Positions 44,788-52,851 of a stretch of 64,000 nt of DNA are shown here, piece by piece (positions within the stretch are counted from its first letter, which is position 1; each line of letters begins with the position of its first letter). The stretch comes from JANQGH01 sp039819285 (GTDB lineage: Bacteria > Pseudomonadota > Alphaproteobacteria > DSM-16000 > Inquilinaceae). The stretch covers positions 14,998-78,997 of the forward strand of contig JBCBSH010000002.1 of assembly GCA_039819285.1 (NCBI GenBank). Reading direction: 5' to 3'. The notes under the pieces were generated by a model. That model was not told the DNA's origin. It saw only the letters and a program-made list of their open reading frames with translations, and did not search any database. A program made the position numbers and the translations under genes.

Positions 44788-44819
44788 TGAGCGACCGTTC
44801 AATTGAACAAGTGCTCAAT
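44788..44819. promoter_or_regulatory. Compound palindromic operator, two abutting TTGA-N8-TCAA units
   Basis: GTTCAATTGAAC at 44798-44809 is a perfect palindrome. TTGAGC (44788-44793) and GCTCAA (44814-44819) are inverted about the same centre. The region can also be read as two adjacent 16-base sites, each TTGA-N8-TCAA. It lies between the divergent flavoenzyme and TetR genes and is the likely TetR binding site. Confidence 0.7.
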
Positions 44820-44857
44820 TCGGTTCAGGAAGTCAAGAGGGCAGACAGCTGTCGCGC

Positions 44858-45436
44858 ATGTCGGGCGAAGATCGCCGCAAACAGATCGTCGAAACGGCGA
44901 TCGACGTCATCCTTCAAAAGGGCCTGGCACAGGCCGCGACCAGGGATGTCACACGCGCCCTAGGCGTGGGGTCGGGCCTGCTGCATCACTATTTCCCATC
45001 CTGGGCCGAGTTGCGGGCCGAGGCTGTGCGACTGGCCGCGACGCGGGAGATCGAGGCCGTAAAGGCGCTGGTCGAGGGCGTGCCGGCCTGCGAGGCACTT
45101 GAGCGCGTCGCCGACTGGATGGTCGACGACGAGGATATGCAGCATTGGCGGCTTTGGCTGAATGCCCTGGACGAGGCCCATCGCGACGACCTTTTGGCCG
45201 AGGTCATGAACGCCGCCTTGCTGGACTGGCACCGAATGATTGCAGGTCTTTTGGTCAGGCTTGGCGAGGAAAGAGGTGCGACAACATCCAATGCCGATGA
45301 CGCCGCTTGGCGCGTCACCGCTCTGATGGATGGGCTTGCGAGTGCGATGCTGGTCAAAGGGTCGGCCATGACCGCGAGGACAGCGCGCGTGCTGTTGAAG
45401 CAGCAGTTGCGCCTTGACTGCGGGCGGCAGGTTTAG
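44858..45436 (+). CDS. TetR family transcriptional regulator
   Basis: A 192-aa regulator. The HTH is RRKQIVETAIDVILQKGLAQAATRDVTRALGVGSGLLHHYFPSWAELRAEAV; the rest is the helical ligand domain (WMVDDEDMQHWRLWLNALDEAHRD). It resembles BetI-like members in the HTH. The ATG at 44858 has no strong ribosome site. The divergent partner is the amine-oxidase-like enzyme, whose substrate is a likely inducer. Confidence 0.88.
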   Translation: MSGEDRRKQIVETAIDVILQKGLAQAATRDVTRALGVGSGLLHHYFPSWAELRAEAVRLAATREIEAVKALVEGVPACEALERVADWMVDDEDMQHWRLWLNALDEAHRDDLLAEVMNAALLDWHRMIAGLLVRLGEERGATTSNADDAAWRVTALMDGLASAMLVKGSAMTARTARVLLKQQLRLDCGRQV

Positions 45437-45460
45437 CCTGCGGCCCATCGCGGCGTTCGG

Positions 45461-46759
45461 TCAGGCTTTCCGACCCCACCAGGTCTTCGCCAACGGCGCG
45501 CCGCCGACAAAGGCGTCGGCACCAAGCTCATCCTCGATGCGCAGGCATTCGTTCCACTTCGCCATGCGCTCGGACCGTTGAAAAGAGCCTACCTTCAACT
45601 GGCCGCACCCGATCCCGGCAGCCAGATGACTGATCGACACGTCCTCGGTTTCGCCGGACCGTGCCGACACGATCACGCCCCAGCCGACGCCCATGGCGGC
45701 CCGGGCGGCATCGATCGCCTCGGTCACCGTGCCCGCCTGGTTGACCTTCATCAGCACCGCATTGCAGGCACCCTTGGCCGCCGCGTCCTCGACAAGGGCC
45801 GCGTTCGTCACCAGGAAATCGTCGCCGATGATCTGCACCCGGTCGCCGAAACGGCGGGTGAATTCCGCCATGCCGTCCCGATCGTCCTCGCCTAGCGGAT
45901 CCTCGATCGAGGCGATCGGATAGGCATCGAGCCATCGCCCGAGGGTGTCGATCAGCCCGCTGCTGTCGAGTTCGCGATCTTCTAGGGCGAGCCGGTAGCA
46001 CCCCGCGCTGCCGAACTCCGACGCGGCAATATCGAGTGAAATCACGACCCGGTCGCCGGGTTTCTCGCCAGCCTTCTCGATGGCCATGACCAGCGTCTCC
46101 AGCGCCTCTTCGTTCGACGAAAAGGCCGGCCACCAGCCGCCTTCATCCGCGACGCCCGCCAGCTTTCCCTTGGCGGCCATAATGTCGCCTGCGGCGAAAT
46201 AGACCTCGTTGGTGACCTCCATAACCTCGTCGAAGCTGGCCGCACCCGGCACCATGATCATGAAGTCCTGAATGTCGACCCGTCGCCCCGCATGCGCGCC
46301 GCCGCCGAAGATCTGGATCTCGGGCAAGGGCACCGAGGGGGAGAACCCGTACTGGTCGGATACGTGGCGCCACAGCGGTTTTCGGGCATCTGCAGCGGCC
46401 GCACGCAGAACCGCCAGCGACGTCGCCACCGTCGCATTGCCGCCTAATGTCGCCTTCAAGGGTGACGGATCGAGCGCCAGAATCGCCTGGTCGACCACCG
46501 CCTGGTCCTTGGCGTCAAGCCCGATCAGGGCCTGGGCGATCGGGCCGTTCACATTGGCCAGCGCCTTGGTGACGTTCATGCCGCGAATGGCTTGGCCCCC
46601 ATCGCGCAGATCGATGGCCTCACGCGTCCCGCGTGAGGCACCGGCCGGCGCAATCGCCCGCCCAGCCACCCCGGAACTCAGTGTCACCGTCACTTCGACG
46701 GTCGGGTTGCCGCGCGAATCCCACACCCGGCGACCTGTTACGGAGGCGATGTCCGTCAC
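45461..46759 (-). CDS. Divergent enolase (phosphopyruvate hydratase paralogue)
   Basis: A 432-aa protein with the full enolase layout. It keeps VWDSRGNPTVEV, His156 in GGGAHAG, Glu206 in ADEGGW, metal ligands Asp243 (SLDIAASEF), Glu286 (SIEDPL) and Asp313 (GDDF), the base Lys338 (LMKVNQAG) and Lys389 (GQLKVGS). Three active-site changes stand out: loop 1 PSGASTG is PAGASRG, the usual QEFMI Glu is Asp165, and the SHRSGETED His is Ala366 (Arg and Ser kept). It may therefore act on a variant 2-phospho-hydroxyacid. It overlaps the upstream kinase gene by four bases. Housekeeping enolase is usually elsewhere, next to other central genes. Confidence 0.85.
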   Translation of the reverse strand: MTDIASVTGRRVWDSRGNPTVEVTVTLSSGVAGRAIAPAGASRGTREAIDLRDGGQAIRGMNVTKALANVNGPIAQALIGLDAKDQAVVDQAILALDPSPLKATLGGNATVATSLAVLRAAAADARKPLWRHVSDQYGFSPSVPLPEIQIFGGGAHAGRRVDIQDFMIMVPGAASFDEVMEVTNEVYFAAGDIMAAKGKLAGVADEGGWWPAFSSNEEALETLVMAIEKAGEKPGDRVVISLDIAASEFGSAGCYRLALEDRELDSSGLIDTLGRWLDAYPIASIEDPLGEDDRDGMAEFTRRFGDRVQIIGDDFLVTNAALVEDAAAKGACNAVLMKVNQAGTVTEAIDAARAAMGVGWGVIVSARSGETEDVSISHLAAGIGCGQLKVGSFQRSERMAKWNECLRIEDELGADAFVGGAPLAKTWWGRKA

Positions 46760-47793
46760 GCGCTTCTCCCCTTCAACGCACGATCGATCGAATCGACGAA
46801 CCCGGCGACCTTCTCGGCCGGATGCACAAGGCCGTCGACGGCCAGCGTTCGAACCGTCTCTCGGCTCTCTTCCGTCAGATACTCGACCGGGGATTTCCCA
46901 TCGACGCGTGCCAGCATCAGGGCGGGCAGCAGGTGACAGACCCGTGCTTCAAGCGCGTCCAATGGCTCCCACGTGACATGGGCGCCATAGGCCCGCCAGA
47001 ACCGGCCAATCGAGGCCAACAGACGCTGGCGCGACGCCGGCAAATGCACAGCCTTCAACAGCAAATGGTTGATGCAGAACGCCGGATCGAAGCTGGGATC
47101 CCCCATCGTGGCGCATTCGGCATCCAGAATGACCGGGCCTTGTTTTCTGAACAGGATGTTCTTGGGGCTGACATCGCCATGGACCAAAATCCGGTCGCTG
47201 TCGTAAAGGCGATCGGCCAGGGCATTCAGCGGTGCCGACACGGCAGGATGCCGGCGTGCCGTGTAGGTCAAATAGGGTTCGATCCTCAGTGCGCGGAAAT
47301 CATCCCGGTTTTGAAACGGCGCCGTGTCAAACCCGGCCGCGGCCGACGCCCGATGTATCCGCCCCAGGACCGCGCCGACGGCCTCTGCTTCGCCCCGATC
47401 GGGCGCCTCGGCCAACAGCGCGGCCTTCCACAGGGTCACGTCATTGCCGCTGATAAATTCCATGGCAAAGCCGTTCAGCGTCTCCGATCGACCGAAGAGC
47501 CTAATGGCGCTTTCCGGCGCCACCTGTGCCGCGACGGTTAGCCAGGCATATTCCGCAGCGCTGCGATGCACCGGGGCCTTCCACTCCGCCGCGACCCTCA
47601 ACTGCGGAAGGGCGAATTTGACGCAAATGTCGCCACCGCCCAAACGCACCCGTGCGATGTCCGAGGCGACGCCGCCGGTCAGCCGCTCGACGTCCGCAAC
47701 CTCTTCCGCCCGGCCGATCCCCAGCTCTTCCACCAAGGCGCGGCATCGCGCGGACAGTTCCGTCTGGTCCTCGCTCATGGGCTCATCAATCAC
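46756..47793 (-). CDS. APH-type phosphotransferase (small-molecule kinase)
   Basis: A 345-aa member of the aminoglycoside/choline-kinase fold. Lys59 lies in DICVKFALP, the catalytic segment LVHGDVSPKNIL (residues 203-214) has the Brenner HGDxxxxN motif, and ILDAECATMGDPSFD carries the metal Asp. The hydroxylated substrate is unknown. Its stop overlaps the enolase-like start as ATGA, so the two are translationally coupled. This suggests that the kinase product feeds the enolase. Start: MIDEPM or MSEDQTE five codons later. It is divergent from a GntR/FCD gene. Confidence 0.82.
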   Translation of the reverse strand: MIDEPMSEDQTELSARCRALVEELGIGRAEEVADVERLTGGVASDIARVRLGGGDICVKFALPQLRVAAEWKAPVHRSAAEYAWLTVAAQVAPESAIRLFGRSETLNGFAMEFISGNDVTLWKAALLAEAPDRGEAEAVGAVLGRIHRASAAAGFDTAPFQNRDDFRALRIEPYLTYTARRHPAVSAPLNALADRLYDSDRILVHGDVSPKNILFRKQGPVILDAECATMGDPSFDPAFCINHLLLKAVHLPASRQRLLASIGRFWRAYGAHVTWEPLDALEARVCHLLPALMLARVDGKSPVEYLTEESRETVRTLAVDGLVHPAEKVAGFVDSIDRALKGRSA

Positions 47794-47834
47794 CGTGCGA
47801 CGTTTGGGCGAAGACCGGTGGACCGGCTAGGCGC

Positions 47835-47862
47835 TTGGCGCGTCAGGGCCATCGTATATACT
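47835..47862 (+). promoter_or_regulatory. Promoter of the GntR/FCD gene with GTATATAC element
   Basis: TTGGCG (47835-47840) and TATACT (47857-47862) are separated by 16 bases. The palindrome GTATATAC (47854-47861) overlaps the -10 and resembles, with a two-base insertion, the GTATAC core found at four other sites in the window. Autoregulation is possible but unproven. Confidence 0.45.
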
Positions 47863-47906
47863 TATCGCTCCCCGCCGGTGCGGGCCAGAGGAAGGACGAT
47901 ACGCAC

Positions 47907-48710
47907 GTGTCAGCCATCGATCGCCAAGGCGCCGGCGCGATGCCGGAGCCGGAAACCGCCGACGATGATCGCGACGAATCGCTGAACGATCGCGTCCGCG
48001 AGGCGTTGCGCGACGCCATCGTCAGCGGCCAATACAAGCCGGGCGACCGGCTGATCGAGGCGCGCTTGGCGGCGCTGTTCGGCGTTTCGCGCAATCCCGT
48101 CCGCGAGGCGCTGAAGGCGCTCGGCAACGAGGGCATCGTGACCATTGCGCCGCGCCGTGGTGCCGTTGTCGCGGAACTGTCGGACGGCGAGGCGGCAGAC
48201 GTCGTGGAGCTGCGCGCGGCGCTGGAAGGCTTCAGCGCGCGGCTCGCCGCCAGGCGGCTGGATGGCGACGCGGGCGAGCGGCTGTTGTCCGTGCTCAGGG
48301 CCGGCGACGAGGCGGCCGCGCGCGGCGATACCGATGCCCTGCCGGCGTTGAACGATGTCTTTCACGCCGAACTGGCAAACGCGAGTTCCAACGTCGTTCT
48401 GGCGGGCATCATGCGCACACTAAGGGCCAAGACCCATTGGCTGTTTGCCAGCGTCAGCCGGCAGCGGGCCGTGGCCTCGTGGGGCGAGCATGCGGCCATC
48501 CTGCGGGCCATCCTGGACCGCGACGAGGAACTGGCGGCGCTGCTGGCCAGCCGTCATGTGACCAGCGTCGGCCGCGACCTGCTCGGCCAGCGTTCGACGG
48601 ATCGACCGAACACCGGCGACGGTGCCCCTGCCTCTGTGCCAGCTTCAGCGGACATGGCCGAGCTTGAGAGCGCCCTGACCCTCGATCAGCTCCGTCGCCT
48701 GACCGGCTAG
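47907..48710 (+). CDS. GntR family transcriptional regulator, FCD (FadR/VanR) type
   Basis: A 267-aa regulator. The winged helix is LNDRVREALRDAIVSGQYKPGDRLIEARLAALFGVSRNPVREALKALGNEGIVTIAPRRGAVV. The all-helical FCD domain follows (DVVELRAALEGFSARLAARRL, LNDVFHAELANASSNVVLAGIM, HAAILRAILDRDEELAALLASRHV). I start at the GTG at 47907 because GGAAGGACG precedes it; the ATG at 47940 lacks a ribosome site. It is divergent from the kinase-enolase pair. The FCD-group consensus (T-n-GTnnAC-n-A) matches the GGTATACAA sites at 49.0-49.3 and 53.7-54.0 kb, which makes it the best candidate regulator for both. Confidence 0.88.
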   Translation: MSAIDRQGAGAMPEPETADDDRDESLNDRVREALRDAIVSGQYKPGDRLIEARLAALFGVSRNPVREALKALGNEGIVTIAPRRGAVVAELSDGEAADVVELRAALEGFSARLAARRLDGDAGERLLSVLRAGDEAAARGDTDALPALNDVFHAELANASSNVVLAGIMRTLRAKTHWLFASVSRQRAVASWGEHAAILRAILDRDEELAALLASRHVTSVGRDLLGQRSTDRPNTGDGAPASVPASADMAELESALTLDQLRRLTG

Positions 48711-48732
48711 AGTCCGCGGAAGAGGTCCCGTC

Positions 48733-49032
48733 TCAGTCGACCCGTTCCAGCCGGGCGTCGATGTCGCCGAAGCGCGTCAACTCTTGCAGTTCTTCTCTGG
48801 CATCGTCGATCGCGTCGAAATCTCCGAAGAACTTGTACGGCACGGAATTGATACAGTCCGGGTACTCCGTGTCCACGATCTGGACGCGGGCGTCTCCGGC
48901 CAGCACCTCGCCAATCACATGCGTTGCCAGGTGCTTGCCGTAAAAGAAGTAGTCGTAGGTCTCCACCGCGCGCACGCCGGTCCCTAGATCGGCGCTGTAT
49001 TCGTTCGGCTTGCTGGTGACGATGATGTACAT
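48733..49032 (-). CDS. Small protein of unknown function
   Basis: A 99-aa soluble, acidic protein starting MYIIVTSKPNEYSADLGTGVRAVETYDYFFYGKHLATHVIGEVLA. It alternates beta-like segments (MYIIVTSK, YDYFFYG, ARVQIVDTEY) with a C-terminal helix (AIDDAREELQELTRFG). I do not recognise a family; there are no metal-binding clusters or membrane segments. GGAGAGG stands five bases before the ATG at 49032. It is divergent from the HDO-ferredoxin operon and has its own copy of the GTATAC-type operator 19 bases upstream, so a role in the same pathway (subunit or chaperone of the oxygenase) is plausible but unproven. Confidence 0.7.
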   Translation of the reverse strand: MYIIVTSKPNEYSADLGTGVRAVETYDYFFYGKHLATHVIGEVLAGDARVQIVDTEYPDCINSVPYKFFGDFDAIDDAREELQELTRFGDIDARLERVD

Positions 49033-49050
49033 GGCCTCTCCATTCTGAAT

Positions 49051-49061
49051 TTGCATACCAA
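49051..49061. promoter_or_regulatory. GTATAC-type operator, copy 1 (TTGCATACCAA)
   Basis: TTGCATACCAA is one base from copy 3 at 53754-53764, and its flanks are also shared (ATTTG before, CGGCC/CGCC after). It lies just before the ATG of the 99-aa gene on the minus strand. The pattern fits the FCD-type GntR consensus. Confidence 0.65.
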
Positions 49062-49228
49062 CGGCCATTTTGGCGGTATCTCGCCGGCATTTCCTCAATC
49101 CGATCGAATCGACCAAATCACTAGCCCTCATACAACCCATTGATAAAAATGAATTTTTGAAGGCTGACTAAATCATCTCCGATCAGCAATCATAGACGAA
49201 ATTCTGCCGTCGAAAAGACTTGCCGGAT

Positions 49229-49239
49229 TTGGTATACAA
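49229..49239. promoter_or_regulatory. GTATAC-type operator, copy 2 (TTGGTATACAA)
   Basis: TTGGTATACAA is the inverse of copy 3 and contains TGGTATACA, an extended -10-like sequence. It lies 66 bases before the HDO start. Together with copy 1 it brackets the divergent promoter region; nothing else is seen in 49062-49228. Confidence 0.7.
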
Positions 49240-49304
49240 TCTAATCTAACGAACCGCAGGGGTGTCAAGAGCGAGCCAAAAAAGGCCGAAGAGGAGGATG
49301 CAAA

Positions 49305-50042
49305 ATGACCGAGCTGATGTCGCGAGAGGATTTTCGTACCGCGCTGGAAACCGCCATTAAGGGCAACACGGCCACCAAGTCGCCGTTCAGCATTGCCTGG
49401 GCCACGGGCCGGTTGAGCCGTGACCATCTCGCGCGCTGGGCGGAGAACCATTATCACTATGTCGGCCCGTTCGCCGATTATCTGGCCTACATCTACGCGC
49501 GCACGCCGGACCATTACACCGACGCCAAGGACTTCCTCTTACAGAACATGTATGAGGAGGAGATTGGCGGCGACCGCCATACGGATTTGCTGATCCGGTT
49601 CGCCGAGTCCTGCGGCACGACGCGTGAGCGGGTGGAAAACCCCGACAACATGTCGCCGACGACCCGCGGCCTGCAAAGCTGGTGCTATGCGGTGGCCATG
49701 CGCGAGGACCCGATCGTCGCGGTGGCCGGCCTGGTCGTCGGCCTGGAAAGCCAGGTGCCGTCGATCTACCGGCGCCAGACCCCGACGCTGCGCGACAAGT
49801 ACGGCTTCACCGACGAGGAGGTCGAGTTCTTCGACCTGCATATCGTGTCCGACGAGATCCATGGCGAGCGCGGCTATCAGATTGTGCTCGAACATGCCGA
49901 TACGGTCGAACTTCAGCAGGCCTGTTTGAAGATCTGCGGCATCGGTGCCCAGATGCGCCTGCTGTACACCACGGCGCTCTGGCACGATTACGTGAAGGAC
50001 GATCTGTCGCGAGAGGATGCCGAGGCGGTCCTCGCCGCCTGA
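49305..50042 (+). CDS. Haem-oxygenase-like diiron oxygenase (HDO; TenA/PqqC/CADD-like)
   Basis: A 245-aa all-helical protein of the TenA/PqqC fold. The diiron ligand set of the HDO group is visible: Glu85 and His92 in MYEEEIGGDRHTDLL, Glu148 in VVGLESQVPSIY, and His179/Asp183/His186 in FFDLHIVSDEIHGERG. The Glu-His spacing of seven and the H-x3-D-x2-H motif equal those of CADD. HDOs use O2 for C-C, C-N or desaturation chemistry. The substrate here is unknown. GAGGAGGA precedes the ATG. It heads an operon with two ferredoxins, an aldehyde dehydrogenase and a GlcG-like protein. The ferredoxins may supply electrons. Confidence 0.82.
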   Translation: MTELMSREDFRTALETAIKGNTATKSPFSIAWATGRLSRDHLARWAENHYHYVGPFADYLAYIYARTPDHYTDAKDFLLQNMYEEEIGGDRHTDLLIRFAESCGTTRERVENPDNMSPTTRGLQSWCYAVAMREDPIVAVAGLVVGLESQVPSIYRRQTPTLRDKYGFTDEEVEFFDLHIVSDEIHGERGYQIVLEHADTVELQQACLKICGIGAQMRLLYTTALWHDYVKDDLSREDAEAVLAA

Positions 50043-50120
50043 CGACCGGCCCCTGACGATCGGCCATGATGAAGACCTAATGGCGGGCGGCGCCCCTGCC
50101 GCCCGACTGAATGCGTAGCG

Positions 50121-50447
50121 ATGCCAAAAATCACGATCCACCGGGATGGCGAGGCCCATCAGGGCGACATCGCGGCGGACAGCAACCTCGTCGTCCTGGC
50201 CGGTATCCGCAAGTTCCCGTATCCGCATCTCAGCTATATGTGCGGCATGGGCAAGTGCGGGACTTGCAAGTCCCGCATCGTGGCGGGTGCGGAACAGTTG
50301 CCGGAGCCCAACTGGCGGGAAAAGAAGACCCTGGGCGACGCGGCCTTGGCGGAGGGCTATCGCCTGGTCTGCCAACTCCGCATTTTCGAGGATTTCGAGA
50401 TCGAGCAAGAAGGGCCGGTGCGCGGCCCCAGAAAGAGGATGCCATGA
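50121..50447 (+). CDS. [2Fe-2S] ferredoxin 1 (plant type)
   Basis: A 108-aa ferredoxin. Cluster ligands are Cys41, Cys46 and Cys49 (SYMCGMGKCGTCKSRI) and Cys84 (YRLVCQLRIF), the C-x4-C-x2-C pattern with a distal fourth Cys. It probably carries electrons to the HDO encoded 78 bases upstream. No ferredoxin reductase gene lies nearby. Its stop overlaps the aldehyde dehydrogenase start as ATGA. Confidence 0.88.
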   Translation: MPKITIHRDGEAHQGDIAADSNLVVLAGIRKFPYPHLSYMCGMGKCGTCKSRIVAGAEQLPEPNWREKKTLGDAALAEGYRLVCQLRIFEDFEIEQEGPVRGPRKRMP

Positions 50448-51922
50448 GCGACAGTCACAGCCCCGGCCCGGACGGGGTGATGGACCACCGGCTGCTGATC
50501 GACGGTGGCTGGGTCGCCGCCTCGAACGGGGACGGGTTTGAAAACCGCAATCCTGCCAATACCGACGACCTGATCGGCCGGTTTGCCGCCGCCACGGCGG
50601 AAGACGCGACACGGGCGGTCGATGCCGCGCATGCCGCCTTTGCCGACTGGCGCGCCACGCCCGTATCCAAACGCGCCGCGTGCCTAGACAAGGCCGCCGG
50701 CTGGCTGGAACAACACGCGGACGCTTTCGGCGCCGAGCTGTCGCGCGAGGAAGGCAAGCTGCTGTCGCTCGGCGTCGCGGAGGTCAAGCGCGCGGCCCAG
50801 ACCCTGCGGTTCTATGCCATCGAGGGGCAGACGCTGACCGGCGAGGTGTTTGCCCAGGACGATGCCAAGATGACGGTCTATACCCAGCGCGAACCGCTGG
50901 GTGTGGCGACGATCATCACGCCCTGGAACTTCCCCGTCTCGATCCCCGCGCGGAAAATGGCCCCGGCCTTGATCACAGGCAACACGGTGGTGTTCAAGCC
51001 GTCGTCGGAGGCACCGCTGATCGGGCTTCGCCTGACCGAAGCGCTGGTCGCCGGCGGCCTGCCGCCCGGTGTGATCAACTTCATCACCGGCCCTTCGACA
51101 GAAACCGGGCCGGCGCTGACCACGGACCCGAGGGTACGCGCGATATCCTTCACGGGCTCGACCAAGGCGGGCGAGACCATTCATCGTGGGCTGCCGATAA
51201 CGACGCGGACGCAGATGGAGCTGGGCGGCAAGAACCCGCTGATCGTGATGGAAGACGCCGACCTGGATCTGGCCGTGAAGCTGGCCGTCGGCGGCGGGTT
51301 TTCCCTGACCGGTCAGGCGTGTACCGGCACCAGCCGGGTGCTGGTCCATCGCGACGTGGCGGCTTCGTTCACGGCGAAGCTGAAAGCCGCCAGCGAGGCG
51401 CTGGTCGTGGGCGACGGGGCTGACGCGGCCACCCAGATCGGCCCGCTGGCCTCGCAAAAGCAGCTTGAGACCGTCCTGCGCTACATCGAGATCGGCAAGG
51501 GCGAGGCGACGCTGGTGACCGGGGGCAGTCGGTTGACCGATCCGCCGCACGACAAAGGATGGTACGTGACCCCGACTGTGTTTGGCGATGTCGCGCCCGA
51601 CGCCGTCATCGCGCAGGAAGAGATCTTCGGCCCGGTGATCGCGCTGATCGAAATCGGCTCATACGACGAGGCCATCGCGGTCGCCAACGGCGTCGCATAC
51701 GGCCTGTCGGCGTCGCTGGCGACGAAGAATTTCGACTATATCCAGCGCTTTCCGACCGACGTGGAGGCCGGCACGGTGAAGGTCAATCGGACGACCACCG
51801 GCAATCTGGTGAACGCGCCGTTCGGTGGCATCAAGGCGTCCAGCACCGCGACCTTCCGTGAATCCGGCCGCGCGGGGTTGGACTTTTTCACCCAGATCAA
51901 GACGGTCTATCTCGGCCGCTGA
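50444..51922 (+). CDS. NAD(P)-dependent aldehyde dehydrogenase
   Basis: A 492-aa ALDH. The active site has Asn in TPWNFPVSIPARK, Glu in TQMELGGKNPLIV and the nucleophile Cys in FSLTGQACTGTSRV. It resembles the succinate-semialdehyde/2,5-dioxovalerate/aldehyde branch, but substrate assignment is not safe. The start overlaps the ferredoxin stop. In context it would oxidise an aldehyde made by the HDO step to a carboxylate. Confidence 0.9.
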   Translation: MSDSHSPGPDGVMDHRLLIDGGWVAASNGDGFENRNPANTDDLIGRFAAATAEDATRAVDAAHAAFADWRATPVSKRAACLDKAAGWLEQHADAFGAELSREEGKLLSLGVAEVKRAAQTLRFYAIEGQTLTGEVFAQDDAKMTVYTQREPLGVATIITPWNFPVSIPARKMAPALITGNTVVFKPSSEAPLIGLRLTEALVAGGLPPGVINFITGPSTETGPALTTDPRVRAISFTGSTKAGETIHRGLPITTRTQMELGGKNPLIVMEDADLDLAVKLAVGGGFSLTGQACTGTSRVLVHRDVAASFTAKLKAASEALVVGDGADAATQIGPLASQKQLETVLRYIEIGKGEATLVTGGSRLTDPPHDKGWYVTPTVFGDVAPDAVIAQEEIFGPVIALIEIGSYDEAIAVANGVAYGLSASLATKNFDYIQRFPTDVEAGTVKVNRTTTGNLVNAPFGGIKASSTATFRESGRAGLDFFTQIKTVYLGR

Positions 51923-51947
51923 CGGCCGCCAGCAAGGGGACAGGGAG

Positions 51948-52427
51948 ATGAAACAGGCGCTCAAACTGGAGCTGGAGGAGGCGCGCGTGATGGTCGCTGC
52001 CGCCCGGGCCAAGTCGGAGGAGATCGGCGTGCTCGAGACCATTTGCGTGGTCGACGATGGCGGCTATCCCCTGGCGCTGGAGCGGATGGACGGCGCGCGG
52101 GTCACGGGGCCCCAGATCGCCTGGAACAAGGCGTTCACAGCCGCCGGGCACAAACGTTCAACCCACCTGTTCAACCGGCCGCCGAACGGCCCCGCCCTGC
52201 CGGGCAACGAGGCATTTGGCATCCAGCTATCGTTCGAAGGCCGCTTTACGGTCTTTGTCGGCGGCTTTCCCATCGTGGTGGATGGCGAGGTGATTGGCGG
52301 CGTCGGCCTGTCGGGCGGCAATGGCGAACAGGACATCGCCGCCGGCCTTGCCGCGCTGCAGGCCCTGTCGGACCTGCTGGCGCCGAAGGGGCATGACGTG
52401 CTCGTCGAGGCCGACATCAAGAAGTGA
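51948..52427 (+). CDS. GlcG/HbpS-like (DUF336) protein
   Basis: A 159-aa protein of the GlcG/HbpS/PduO-C fold. Typical segments are MKQALKLELEEARVMVAAARAKSEEIG, VVDDGGYPLALERMDGARVTGPQIAWNKAFTAAGHKRST, and FVGGFPIVVDGEVIGGVGLSGGNGEQD. Some relatives bind haem or cobalamin; for most the role is unknown. AGGGGACAGGGAG precedes the ATG. The gene lies 25 bases after the ALDH and 13 before the second ferredoxin. Confidence 0.85.
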   Translation: MKQALKLELEEARVMVAAARAKSEEIGVLETICVVDDGGYPLALERMDGARVTGPQIAWNKAFTAAGHKRSTHLFNRPPNGPALPGNEAFGIQLSFEGRFTVFVGGFPIVVDGEVIGGVGLSGGNGEQDIAAGLAALQALSDLLAPKGHDVLVEADIKK

Positions 52428-52440
52428 GACGGCAGGCCCC

Positions 52441-52851
52441 ATGAACTACGACGACGAAGAGCCGCAGCCGCTCGTCACGATCGTGTTCCTGGCCAATGAC
52501 GGCAAGACCATCGAGGTACCTGCCGGGTCGAACCTGTTGCGCATGTCGCTGCGCAAGCAGGGCGGCATTCCGTTCAAATGTGGCGGCGGCATCTGCGGCA
52601 CGTGCCGCTGCCTGCTTGAGGAAGGCGCGGAGAACACGGCCGCGCCCACCAAGAAGGAACGCAACCACATCAGCGACGAGCATCTGGCGCTGGGCTATCG
52701 GCTAGCCTGCCAAACGACCCTCACGGGACCGTTGAAGGTGAGCTGGGTGCCGCTGGATCAACGGAAGAAACTGCCGTCCGGTCAACCGGACCACTCGACA
52801 ATGGGGCCTCGGCTCCTGGCCAGGGAAGACGTCCCGGAGGGATCTTCTTAG
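52441..52851 (+). CDS. [2Fe-2S] ferredoxin 2
   Basis: A 136-aa ferredoxin distinct from the first. The ligands are Cys47, Cys52 and Cys55 (PFKCGGGICGTCRCLL) and Cys90 (YRLACQTTL), with one extra Cys57. A C-terminal tail of about 40 residues (LPSGQPDHSTMGPRLLARED) is unusual. Two non-identical ferredoxins in one operon suggest either two redox partners or two steps. Its stop overlaps the convergent exporter stop by four bases. Confidence 0.86.
   Translation: MNYDDEEPQPLVTIVFLANDGKTIEVPAGSNLLRMSLRKQGGIPFKCGGGICGTCRCLLEEGAENTAAPTKKERNHISDEHLALGYRLACQTTLTGPLKVSWVPLDQRKKLPSGQPDHSTMGPRLLAREDVPEGSS

Noticed and set aside
45461..46759. Calling this gene the housekeeping eno
   Set aside because: Active-site substitutions and coupling to an APH kinase make a specialised paralogue more likely.
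47854..47861. GTATATAC as a fifth copy of the GTATAC operator
   Set aside because: The core is two bases longer and the flanks do not match the other four; it also coincides with a good -10 TATACT, which explains it.
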